Source of the DNA: Cokeromyces recurvatus
Lineage: Eukaryota > Mucoromycota > Mucoromycetes > Mucorales > Mucoraceae
Assembly (NCBI RefSeq): GCF_025118155.1
Contig: NW_026251387.1
Span: 434,001-498,000, forward strand
Direction: 5' to 3'
DNA: 64,000 bases
A model generated the notes under the pieces. The model was given only the letters and a program-made list of their open reading frames with translations. It was not told the DNA's origin and did not search any database. The position numbers and the translations under genes were made by a program. Below, one piece after another: positions 11,276 to 22,304 of the stretch (positions are counted from its first letter, which is position 1; each line of letters begins with the position of its first letter).

Positions 11276-14200
11276 TGGCATATATCTCAAATAGTCTTAC
11301 ACATATCACTGTTATTTCTTCTAGCTTTGTCAACCTAGTGAATAATCAGCGTTGTCAAGGTCGGGAATTGAAGACAATCCAAATTCAAGCGGAAGCCGAA
11401 TATATTCGCCTAGTGATCAAAGGTTGCCACGAGAACAAATTAAACACGCATCAGCAAGTAAATTTAATAAAATAAAATACATGATTATAAATGAAGTAAA
11501 TGGTATTAAATTAGATAGAATAGGTTGGATTCATCGCTTTAAATATTGTAGGACAACCTATTATGAATACAGCTTTTCAATATGAACAATTGAAACAAGT
11601 AATAATGATTGTCTATTTGTTTTGTTTTGATTTTTTTTTTTTTTGAAAAAAATAAATAAATAACAGTAAGGTAAATACTAATATTATCTAATATAGGACC
11701 ACCTATCATTAGAAGCTCATCCAAACATAACAATAGGAGTAGGTATATCTACTGATCTGGAATTATTAAAACATTGGATTCATGTTATTCAAAATGCTGA
11801 AGATGAGTCTGCACAAGGTGAAATAAGCTTAACTTGATTTTAATTAGTATGATATATGCTCATATTCTTTTATTATTATTATTATTATTTAGAGGAAGAT
11901 TATAAAGAAGCAAAAATTTATAAGGAAATAGGAGACCAATTAGCACATTTATGGAGATTTTTATTCAACTTAGAACAGGATAAGCTGCAAGCAGTAGCTA
12001 CAAAAGATTATGATGAAGCTGATAAAATAAAGGTAAATGAATACTAATAGTTTGATTTAATGTGAAAGTTCATTATCTTATATGTTTGTACTTTTTTTTT
12101 TTTTTTTTTTTTTTTAGGCTGATATAATTCAAGTTAAAAGAACAGCCGAATCTATTTTGCAACAAGCTGGTATACAAATTACAAGTGAGGGCGATATTTT
12201 ACCATATGATGATATCATTAGTACTGACCAGGAAAATAATAAAGAAGAGAATCAAGTAGAAGTATATATTATAAAAAAAAACAATATATGATTTTGAAAA
12301 GATATTAATTTATAGTTTTTAACATTTATCATCAGTATAATGGCAATGAAGATAATGATCAAAGGCATGATATTAGAACAGAATCATCTACAATAGAAGC
12401 GAATCCAGATCAGCATCATAGCGTCATCACTAATCCAAAATATAATACCGACAATCATGAATTATTAGATGAAGCTATTGCAAATTGGACAAGTTTTGAT
12501 GCTCTTTCAATTCAAGATGAGAATAATAAAGTAGAGCAGCATTCACCTTTATTATTACCTAAAAGTAAAACATCCCAACAAGCTACTATTAATAGTAATA
12601 AGAATGATTTATCTAAAGCAGTGAAAAATAACAGTAAAAAATCAAAGCAACAACTAAATAAGAGTCGACATTCTGATATGATAACGCCTGAGCCTTTATC
12701 AACAGACGATCGAGAAGCATGCCAGCTATCTATATCATTGTTTGGGGAAGACTTAGTTGCCTGTATCATGAGTGTAAAGACCAGATGTCGACAAAAAGGT
12801 TTAAATGAACTATTATTACATATTCAAGAAAATCGAACTCAAAATGATGTGACATTCATTCATGCATGCCTTATTTTAATTCAAGAAGTTACTATGGACT
12901 CTAGAGAAACTATTTTTAATCAAGCAATGGTTGCATGGAAAGATATTTTTGGTAAATACATGTATATGTATAATATACATTAAAAAAAAAAAATATCGTA
13001 GGAACCCATATAACTAAAATTATAAATGAAAAACTTTAGAAATATGTCAGAGAATAATTGCTGAAGAAAATAGTGAAAATAGGAATATATTATATCCTTG
13101 GATAGAAAAATTTTTTTCAAGAGTATTGGTGCGTACTAATGACACAAATTCCGGTATTCGACAGTCTTCCACACAAGTTATTCTTGATCTTCTTCAATTA
13201 TACGACTTATCATTAATTCTTCTTTGTGTGAATAAAGATAGAAATACGATTATTCGTAGCATAAAAGATAGTAAAGCACGGATAGCCTTGATAACTACAA
13301 TCACTAAAAAAGTATTAATACTTCAATGGAGTAACAAAAAGAATAATAGGGTCTATTGCCAGGAACTGATCATGTTTATAACTTCTTATCTAAAGCATCA
13401 TTCTCATACTGAAGTTCGCAAGTCTGCATGGAAACTTTTGGTTATTATTGCTCAACATCAAGATACAGAAGGTGTCAAATATATTTGCAGCTTTTTAGAT
13501 AGTGATATGATAAAAATGCTTCAACAAGTTAATATCTATCTTTCTTTTTTTTTTTTCTCTTCTTCTTCTTCATTATTAGTATACTAAACTTATAAAATAG
13601 GAACTTAAACAGGAAAAGAAAAAGAAAAAATTATTATCATCTTCTAATTCAGCTACAGTACAGGGACTGAAAGTTTCCACTGATAAATCCAAAAATAACG
13701 GTTCTACAATAGCAAAAAAATCAACAAAACAAGCAAAGCCTAGCAGTAAGCCACTTTTTTTCTTTAAGAAAAAAAAAACACATTACAAGAGAAAAATTAT
13801 TAAATTATATTTACACATAGATGAAAAACGAGTTCAGAATAATATGAATTCTTCAGGAACAACAAAGGAAATGAAGAAGGTACTAAAAATAAAGCAAATT
13901 TTCTTATATATAGAAATCTGAACTTATATATATTATTATTATTATTATTATTATTATTAAAGAATAAGACTAAACAACAGCAAGAAGAGCAAGAAGAAAA
14001 AACGTAAAGTAAACAATTAGGAATCAAAGTTTATACTATGTAATAATATCAAATCACTATTTTAACTGAATATGATTTATTAGGAATGTGTGCATTTTCT
14101 GTGATGAAGTTAATAATAACTTCAATGAAGATACCCTTATTTCACATTATTATAATCATTGTCCAGTGCTCACCAATTGTTCCATGTGTCAAATAGTAAG

Positions 14201-14585
14201 GTTTTTAATTATTCTGACTGATATATTTCCTAATAATATGCTATAGATTTTAGAAGTATCTACGCTAAAAGAACATTTTCAAAATGATTGCGAAAGAAAA
14301 CATTTAGTGAAACAATGCAATAATTGTAAACAATTTATTCCTGTTGAACAATGGTTACAGCATACTCTTAAAAATATTTGTCCTGGTAAGAAAGAAAGAA
14401 AGAAAGAAAGGAGAAAAAAAAAGGGGGGACATTTTCTTTTTTCTTTTATTCATAAAGATATTATAGTGACTTCAGATAATCAATCAAGATGTGCATACTG
14501 TCAATTGGATATGACAGATTCAACGGAAACAGATTGGAAAATACATTTAATTAATGAATGTCCTAAAAATCTAAGAAGAAACTAA
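10855..14585 (+). CDS. CEP104: CEP104-like centrosomal/ciliary-tip protein
   Basis: Fifteen exons: 10855-11000, 11055-11228, 11325-11457, 11524-11598, 11697-11817, 11893-12032, 12118-12261, 12336-12951, 13040-13527, 13601-13745, 13821-13879, 13963-14003, 14084-14195, 14247-14385, 14476-14585; 880 residues. The order matches CEP104. An N-terminal jelly-roll domain shows EYPQDLILQLQ, ILSHHYKIASQIELY and the closing VGFIALNIVG. Next are a coiled coil (DYDEADKIKADIIQVKR), a low-complexity linker, and a TOG-like helical array (about residues 370-560). The C-terminus carries repeated zinc fingers (CIFCDEV, CPVLTNCSMC, CNNCKQF, CAYCQLDM). In animals CEP104 binds tubulin and EB1 at ciliary tips. Mucoromycota are thought to lack flagella, so a cytoplasmic microtubule role is more likely. 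It converges on the CRIB gene with a 132-bp gap. Confidence 0.88.
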
Positions 14586-14717
14586 TAACTTTATTTTTAT
14601 ATCATGAGAGCTGATCTATTATTATTTATCTATTATGCATTAAAAATAAAATAAGTCCAAAGATATGAAAACAGAAAGAATGATTATTATCAAACAAACA
14701 AACAAACAAACAAAAAA

Positions 14718-15736
14718 CTATAAACTTACTGAAGAAGGAGCCTTTTTAGTTGATCTCGATCTTGCAACCTTTTTGACTTGTGCCTCAATTCTTCTTTGAA
14801 GACAAGTACTAAAATCATTGTAGTAGTTTTTAATATCGTAGTTAAGTGGAGAAGACACCATAAATGCTCTTTTTCTCTCTTCCATTCTTAAAATTTCTTC
14901 TTCATCCTCCTCCTCTTTTAGTAATTGCTGTAAATGAGATGATTTTGTATACTGCAAAACATGCAACTCCTTTTCACTAAACAAGTCAGTAAAATCATCT
15001 GATAATGGGTTTGTCAAATCAATATCCTCATGAAAGGACGTAGAGAATGAACTTGTTGTTGATAAGGTACTTGATGTTTTAAAATCGTTATTGTATTTTC
15101 TAGTAGTAGTTGTCGGTAGGCTATTATCAGCGATTTCGGACCTTTTATAATAGTTACCGTCATTAGGAACTATCTTCCTATTGTAAAATTTGCTATTATA
15201 ATTTGGATATTGTCGTTTAGTATGATGTGGAACTTTTTGAAGGGCCTCTGTTATCTGGGCCATTACAGCCATAAATTTTTCATCGTCAAGCATATTTTTT
15301 AAATTACTGGGATAAATATTATCTATAGTCTATCCCAACATATAAAAGAGAGGAAGATGAATTAAAACTATGGAATTTATACAATATATTGTCCTTACAT
15401 TCTCCACGACTGTGCTATTATCATTATCTAGTAGTTAATAAAGGAATAAACATAATTAAACAGCTAATATATCAATACTCCTTTCATATATATATCAATA
15501 TCGTAATCTATTCTCATCTTACCGACATGATATGTGTGCTATAAGTTAGTTTCATAAATTGAAATTAGAAAACAGAAAAATGTGCATATAAAAACAATTT
15601 AATTTCTAGTTATTACTCTAAATTCAGTGGGATCACTAATCGTTGTTTTATCTACTCCAATAATAGGACGATTAGTATGTCTGTTGTAGTATTTTTTAAT
15701 GTCTCTATAAGCTATTTTTGTTAAAATATTTCCCAT
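14718..15736 (-). CDS. CRIB-domain protein, probable Cdc42/Rac effector
   Basis: Four exons (15736-15617, 15538-15523, 15427-15399, 15329-14718) give 258 residues. The CRIB motif appears only after splicing: exon 1 ends ISDPTEFR and the 16-nt exon 2 adds HTYHVG, giving the full consensus ISxPxxFxHxxHxG at about residues 34-47. The protein begins MGNILTKIA, which fits an N-myristoylation signal (Gly2, Thr6, Lys7). The rest is Ser/Thr-rich, then Glu-rich with a charged helix (about 165-190) and a basic C-terminus. No kinase domain follows, so it is a small scaffold-type effector, presumably at the plasma membrane. The acceptor at 15330 is used because the alternative closer AG breaks the frame. 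The C-terminus could differ if a GTAAGT at the end is a donor. Confidence 0.72.
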
Positions 15737-15834
15737 TTAACTTTTTTTTTTTGTTAAGGGAAAGGAAAGAAGAAGAGGGAAGGAGGAAATTAAGATATAA
15801 ATCAAAGAAATGTGGTATAAAATAGGTTTATATT

Positions 15835-16833
15835 TTATTTTGATTTTTTTTCCTGTTCATTCATCAACAATTCTTTTTGTTTATTAATAGCTCGTTTGTT
15901 TGAATAAGAACCATAGATTAAACCTCCTGATAATAATACTGCGCTCCATGCTTGAGCTTCGATAGGCTTCAATGCAGACAAACTTAAATATTCACAAAAA
16001 GCAGTTGAAGTAGATGCAATGTAAAATAAAGTCGTAAAGAAAGATGCTTTCATATCTAATGATGCTACATGTAATAATCTTGGGGTAGAAAATGACCAAG
16101 AGGGCTGATTTAATTGAAAAGTATCTAATAAATACAGAAGGTTAAAATTCCGTATTATATACATATATACATATAAATATATATATGTATATGCATATTG
16201 TATGAATATATTTACCAATCCATAAACCGCCACCACAGCCTGCTAAGGTACCGCATAAAATTTTGGCTACGATTTTATCTGAACCTAAAGCTGGGTTTGA
16301 GCTTACGCCTTCAATTCCGAATTGGATCATTGCCAAGGCACGTAAAATACTATCAGATAATGTAAAAAGATGCTCGATAACAGGTATAGAAAAAAGAAAA
16401 TCAATTATTTGATAAACATATGAGTTAGAAGACATAGCAAAATAGGTTGCGCTAAAGATTATAAGAGAAATATTATATTCACACATAGTGTCAATATATA
16501 TATATATATATTTATATATGTTTATAATTACCAATGAATACCCCAGAATTCATTACTTTTCAAAATACTTAGAGGCTCACCTCTTAGAACTGATACAGTA
16601 CAACCACCACCAGTAGCCATAACCAAAGTTGCTAATAAGCCCTGATACCAACCTATCTTTTGATGAGAAACACCTAAAGCAGAACGATAAGAATAATGGA
16701 TCAAAATTGCAAAAAGAACATCTAACACAGGCAATGAATAATCGATAAAGGGCAGTGCTTTCACTTTCAAATTAGCTAAACCAAATACAAGTTGTACTAT
16801 TTGATCATTTAATGTTATCATAGTTGTCGACAT
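15835..16833 (-). CDS. TRIC-type intracellular cation channel
   Basis: Exons 16833-16532, 16451-16216, 16124-15835; 275 residues, the usual size of the trimeric intracellular cation channel family (TMEM38 in animals, also present in fungi and prokaryotes). The two inverted-repeat halves each carry the diagnostic triple glycine: MATGGGCTVSVLRGEP (about residues 75-90) and AGCGGGLW (about 170-177). Seven hydrophobic segments can be counted and the C-terminus is Lys/Glu-rich. TRIC channels carry counter-ion K+ flux during calcium release from ER-type stores. The ATG at 16833 gives MSTTMITL and is preceded by a stop-rich T/A tract. Divergent from the cyclodeaminase-type gene 223 bp away. Confidence 0.85.
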
Positions 16834-17056
16834 ATGACTCTTATTTTTTTTTAAAAGAAAAAAAAAAGGAAAAAGAAAAGAAAAAAACACAAAGTATTAC
16901 CTTTTATTTTGTAGGAACAAAAAGCCTGAGCCTATAAATTGATCCAATCAATGACCCCTGTTTCGTGTGAATTATAAAATGCTAATGCACATATACATCA
17001 GATGAATTCCAATAGACAAATTTTTCTTTGTTTATATAGAAAATAGTTTGGGTAAT

Positions 17057-18165
17057 ATGACCAATATTCGTGTTATATCACAATCAGATATTAGCCGTAT
17101 ATTAAGTCAAGGCAATACAGAAGTAGCAAATGAAATTGTAGACATTATGGCAAAGACATTTCGTCAATTTACAGAAGGACAAAATGACAAAGCAAACGAA
17201 AATGAGCGATTAGCATCACAATCACCTCAACGTATAGGGATTTCTACCGAGGCTTTTCAAGTTTTATTCATGCCTTCTCGTTTAGATCATACAACTTCAA
17301 TCAAGGTTGTTAGTGTACCAACAAAAGAGGGTTTATCGGGTTTACCGGCCACAATTCTTGTTATAGATGAAACAACAGGTTCAACTGAGGCTGTTATGAA
17401 CGCAACTTCATTAACAGCCATCAGAACAGCAGCAGGTAATATCAAAACACTATACATAAACATATATATATAATTGTCATCATTATTTTATTAGGATCTG
17501 GATTAGCTACGCGTTATTTTGCTCATCCTGAGGCTAAAAATTTAGTAGTATTAGGTGCGGGTGCACAGGCGAAAGCTCATATAGATATAATGATTTCCAT
17601 CCGACCTAGTATTGAGCGTATCTCTATTTGGAATAGAAGTGAACAACGTCGATTGGAATTAATCAAGGAACTTCAACAAATCTATCCTACTCGTACATTT
17701 GTGAGTGCTGTTGGTGATGATAATAGTAGCCATCATGATGTCAATGCATTTTTATTGGAGGAAGAAGTTCGAAAGGCAGATATTATTTGTACCTGTACAA
17801 ACGCGACTGATCCTATTCTAGTTGGTCAATGGTTAAAGCCTGGTGTTCATTTAAATTGTATAGGTTCTTATCGATTGGATATGCACGAAATTGATTCAGA
17901 CACAGTTAAACGTGCTGAACTGATTATTGTTGACTCTATAAAAGCCTGTTCTCATGAAGCAGGTGAGCTGGTAGCATCATCTAAACCTGAAGATTGGCTC
18001 GAAATTGGTCAATATATGATTGACAATGAAGAAATAGAAACAAAATATAATGAAAAAATCACTCTATTCAAGAGTGTTGGTATTAGTGTTCAAGACAGTG
18101 CCATAGCTGGACTAATAGTCAAACATGCGAAAAAAGAAAAGCTCGGAACAATTGTTCCTTTTTAG
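17057..18165 (+). CDS. Ornithine cyclodeaminase/mu-crystallin family enzyme
   Basis: Exons 17057-17435 and 17495-18165 give 349 residues. Family marks are the substrate-binding TSLTAIRTAAGSGLATRYF, completed across the intron, the dinucleotide-binding LVVLGAGAQAKAH, then ISIWNR, CTCTNATDPIL and the late ADIIC / IDSDTVKRA / VDS strands. Members are NAD(P)-dependent ornithine cyclodeaminases, alanine dehydrogenases or ketimine reductases; the substrate cannot be decided from sequence. A TTG-GGT-AAT stretch lies upstream in frame, but the first ATG is at 17057. The last residues (KLGTIVPF) are typical of the family C-terminus. Confidence 0.88.
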
Positions 18166-19528
18166 ATTTTATATTCTTTAAACATAGTTTATTTATAATA
18201 AAATATTCAATGAAAAAAAAACAAAATAAAAAAAAAGACAAGCCAAAGATATCAAAATGGCATACCTACAAAAGAAAAAAAAAGTTAATATTGTATAAAT
18301 AAATAAAAAAAAAATGTTTTCTTTGGATTTATAAAACATATTTTTTATGTATCAGCGAATATAAAATAACATCAATTGTAACTCTTTATTGAGTTACTTA
18401 GTCAGTGCTTGACTCTAATATTCTAACAATCTCATCCCCAAAAAAATAAAAAATATATTTATCATAGAATCCAAAGCATACGAATACATTACCTCTTTTT
18501 TTTTATTTTATTTTTTTCTAAAGTATTGAGCAAGAAAACGAGAAATGAAAAGTATCAATGACAGGATTTTATAGTTTGTCAGAAAAATTTTTTTTAATAT
18601 TCGAGCACAAAAAAAGAGTCCTTAACAGTCACAAAATTACATTTTTGGAACTCAGTAAGAATTCTTGTCTCCTCCTAATTGCACACCTTAATTGCATATT
18701 TTTTGATCCTGAAGTATCATGGATTGATTTCAACTGTAAAGTTCGAAGTTTTAGTAGAAAAGCTTTTCTGAAGATGATAAAAGAAGAACTGATTTTATTG
18801 TTTTCTTTTGAGATCACTCGTATGTATATTTTTCTTTCAATTCAGATATAATTGAGAAGAAATATATTATTCTTTTTAAAGCATGAATATCCTATTGACA
18901 ATATAAATCATATAATAGTTAATAACGAAGAGGATATTATTACAACAAATACAATTTATTCTTTTGAATGAGCTATATGATTACCTAATGTATATAAAAT
19001 AATATGCAATAAGAGTTAATGTAAATTATGCTATGAACAATTTGGAACAAGTTCTATCCATCAGTAGCACATGACATATTTTTATATTCTTTTTGCTGTC
19101 ATGTCTTTAATGAGAATATAATAAACATCAACTTATTGATACATAATACGCGACTTATAATATATAACAAAATTATTTATTTTATTTTATTTTTTGTGTA
19201 CATGTATTGTGTATATAATGATGTATTACATAATATCTCATAATGTATAGATCAGAGTCATGAAGGACCGAATGATATTATAGTTATTAGTTGTACACTT
19301 TATGCATACAATATCATTCGATTTCAATTTATACAAGTCATTCTTGCGATGAGGAAAATAATATTATAATAAATACTAACGTTACAAGATAATGATAAGC
19401 CAAACAATAGTGTAAAGAGTTATTAATGATAAAGATATATATGAATTATAGATTGTGCCTATTAGTCATATATACACATTATTATAATATTATCTAATAT
19501 AGTAATTTATGAATACAATCATATACTA

Positions 19529-19625
19529 TCTATACACTATACACTATACACTATACACTATACAATATACAATATACAATATACAATATACAATATACAA
19601 TATACAATATACAATATACAATATA
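19529..19625. repeat. 7-bp minisatellite with two unit variants
   Basis: About four copies of CTATACA are followed without a break by about ten copies of the variant CAATATA (one base changed). The switch is abrupt rather than mixed, as expected when slippage amplified a single mutated unit. It lies in a gene-free region. Confidence 0.9.
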
Positions 19626-20064
19626 ATGATATTCATTCAAGTAATAAATTGAGGAATGAATATAATACAAAGTATTTTCTCCATATCATTCATTATTTGG
19701 TTTCAAGAAAAATAACCGGCTAGATCGAGCACCAATAATTTAATATTTATTAGAGTTAACTGAGATTAATTCTCAATCAGGGCAAAGGCTAGAGAGCTAA
19801 AACACAATATCTTTAATCATTTTATGGGAAATATTCTTCTTTCATTCTGTTCCTGACGCGAAGTAACTCATTCCCCACAAGATATAAATAAGGATCCATT
19901 TTGCAGTCATTTTGAGAAATTCAATTAAATTTATTCTTATTCAATTTCTTCATTTTATAAAGTTTCCACAGATTTATTCTGTTTTCTTTTTTTATCTCCA
20001 TCTTATCAACAACATGCTTATACACTAAACTTACAAGACTTGAGTCAATATGGCGTTTTTCACG

Positions 20065-20093
<29 letters not shown>
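20065..20093. repeat. Poly(T) tract, 29 T
   Basis: Uninterrupted homopolymer in an intergenic region; its exact length may be affected by sequencing. Confidence 0.9.
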
Positions 20094-20095
<2 letters not shown>

Positions 20096-20988
20096 AAGAT
20101 GTATTTTATTGAGCCATTATTCTTTAACAACAAGAAGAAGACTTTAACTATTTCTACCAATAATTAATTTATATTATATGGTCTTCTATGAATCTGATTG
20201 CTCTTGTGTAATGTTCAAATTTTAAGTTACAAACTAAGAAAATCTTTTGTTACAACAGTATAACACAAAGTAAACTTTATTTTATTTTTCTTTCTTCTAT
20301 ACTGAGACAAAAAATTACTTTTTAGGTAATTTGTGAATTTTCATGTGATTTAAGATATAGCATATTGAAATCAAAATTTTTAGTGCTTCACCTTAACAAT
20401 GAGAGTATGAATAATACAAAAAGATAGAGAGAAAAAACTATTATTATGCAGTCTTACTTACTCGGTTATCTGAAACTTATTTTTGCCAATCAAGTTAGAT
20501 CTTCATTTATAAAAGATAGGAGACCCTTCTTTATATTCCATCGTGTTTGTTAAATAAAAAGGATTCATAGTTATTTTTATCAATTTCTATTTTTATTTAC
20601 GATATTTGAACCAGAAAAAAAAAATCTTTTTTTTCTTTTTCCATAAAAATGATATCATATAACTAATAAAACTCTTAATAAAGTTGAAACAAGAAGAAAT
20701 TTCGGTCGATTTGACAAAAGAAAAAAAAAAGTAACCATGTTTCTAAGAAAATCAGTAAATAAGGGGTTCTCTTCTTTAGCATGACTACAAAATATATCAT
20801 CACTATATTGTGCCAAGTAACTAGAACACTTACAATTTTTTCTTTTTTTTATGAGTGTAACAAAAAGAAAAAAAAAGTGGAATGAACTCTATTCTACTAC
20901 TCAAATCATATAAATAGACTGTAGAATTATAATTCATTCGGATCACTTATTTTCTTTTTCTCATTTTATATTATACTTTTATTTAAAA

Positions 20989-21879
20989 ATGCGTTCCACA
21001 TTCATTATTACTATTGCTGCAATTGCTACAGCTGTTTCTGCTGCACCCACTACTCTTGACAAGAGAGCACCAAAGGCTCAAGTCATTACTACTTGTACCG
21101 TTCCTGGAACAATTGCTTTGACTTTTGATGATGGACCTTATGAATACACTTGGGATTTAGCTAAAACACTCAAGAAAAATGGTGTTACCGCTACCTTCTT
21201 TATGAATGGCAATAATTGGGTGTAAGTAGAATACAGATATGTCGTGTATGTAATATATAAATGAGTTTCTAATTGGCACCTCTCTCTCTTTTTTATAAAA
21301 TATATATATATATATATATACATTTATAGAGATGTGGAGAAACAAACAGTAAAGACAAGTGACGGTATTAAAACTTATAAGGAGGTTATCAAACATGTTT
21401 ACAGTCAGGGACATCAACTTGCTAGTCATACTTATAGTCATCTTGAGCTTGGTGGTCAATCAGCTTCTAAGGTTAAATCCGAAGTTCAAAAGCTTGAAAA
21501 GATTTTCCGCTCTGTCATTGGCAAGAATCCTTTATACTTCCGTCCTCCTGCTGGTTCCTATGATGATACCACGCTTAAAACACTCGGTAGTCTTGGTTAC
21601 AAAGTGATTCTCTGGGATATTGATTCTAATGATTGGAGATACAGCAGTCAAAGCAGTCTTTCTAAAGAACAAAAAAATTATAAAGATGTTATCGAGGCTG
21701 ATTCCAAGAAAAATCCTAAAGGTCATATTGCCCTTCATCATGACGTGTACAAGAAGACTACAGAAAAATTGGTTCCCTGGGTCATCAAATACATCAAGGA
21801 TAAGAAAAATTATAAATTTGTCAGTGTTGCTGAATGTATTGGTCAAACAAAGGGTAGTGCCTATAGGACACGACAATAA
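20989..21879 (+). CDS. Secreted polysaccharide (chitin) deacetylase
   Basis: Exons 20989-21221 and 21330-21879; 260 residues. A signal peptide (about 1-18, ending AVSA) is followed by a Kex2-like KR site (DKR, about residue 26). The NodB domain then shows all five carbohydrate-esterase-4 motifs: TFDDGP (catalytic Asp and metal Asp), HTYSH (metal-binding His pair), RPPAGSYD, LWDIDSNDW and LHHDV. It removes N-acetyl groups from chitin or chito-oligomers; Mucoromycota walls are rich in chitosan made this way. No GPI signal or Ser/Thr tail follows, so it is likely soluble, unlike the second deacetylase at 50179-51421. A TATAAATAG box sits about 75 bp upstream of the ATG. Confidence 0.93.
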
Positions 21880-22304
21880 ATTTACGTAATATCTATTACT
21901 TTCTTCTTAATTTTATACACGCATATTTGATCTATTTTTTTTTCCCACTAATAAAGTTGTATTATATAATTGTTAAAGATAAAATAAACCACCTCGCGTT
22001 TTTATCTTTCATATTATAAAGATGTTAATCTAAAGCAAAGTATCTGTAATATTACACAATTGTGTAATTTTCAACTAGAATGTAAATAGGTCATATACAT
22101 ATACATACATATATAAATATATAAAAATATTTTTTTTTTATAAATTTTATAATATGAAATTCATTGTACACTAAAACTTCCAGAAAAAAAAACACGTTTG
22201 ATATAATCGTTTTAAGAAATTAAAAAGATGTTAAGAAATCGGTCTACACAAAAATATATATATATATTACAAAAGAAAGGAAGTAATTCAAAAGAAAAAA
22301 AAAA
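21880..22304. other. Convergent 3' intergenic spacer
   Basis: Spacer between the convergent deacetylase (+) and UTP13 (-) genes. AT-rich with AATAAA-like sequences at about 21980; it probably holds both 3' UTRs. No gene is seen. Confidence 0.5.

Larger units (their letters stand above)
18166..20988. other. Gene-poor 2.8-kb interval
   Basis: No gene is supported. An open frame at 18558-18851 (97 codons) and its overlapping minus-strand partner lack recognisable motifs. The interval contains an 11-bp stem with 30-nt loop (19269-19320), a 7-bp minisatellite (about 19529-19625) and a 29-T run (20065-20093). The last 100 bp, with TATA-like TATAAATAG at about 20909-20917, probably form the promoter of the chitin deacetylase gene. 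Confidence 0.5.

Noticed and set aside
18558..18851. 97-codon plus ORF and overlapping 62-codon minus ORF
   Set aside because: No motifs, low-complexity composition, no splice partners; likely chance or too decayed to call.
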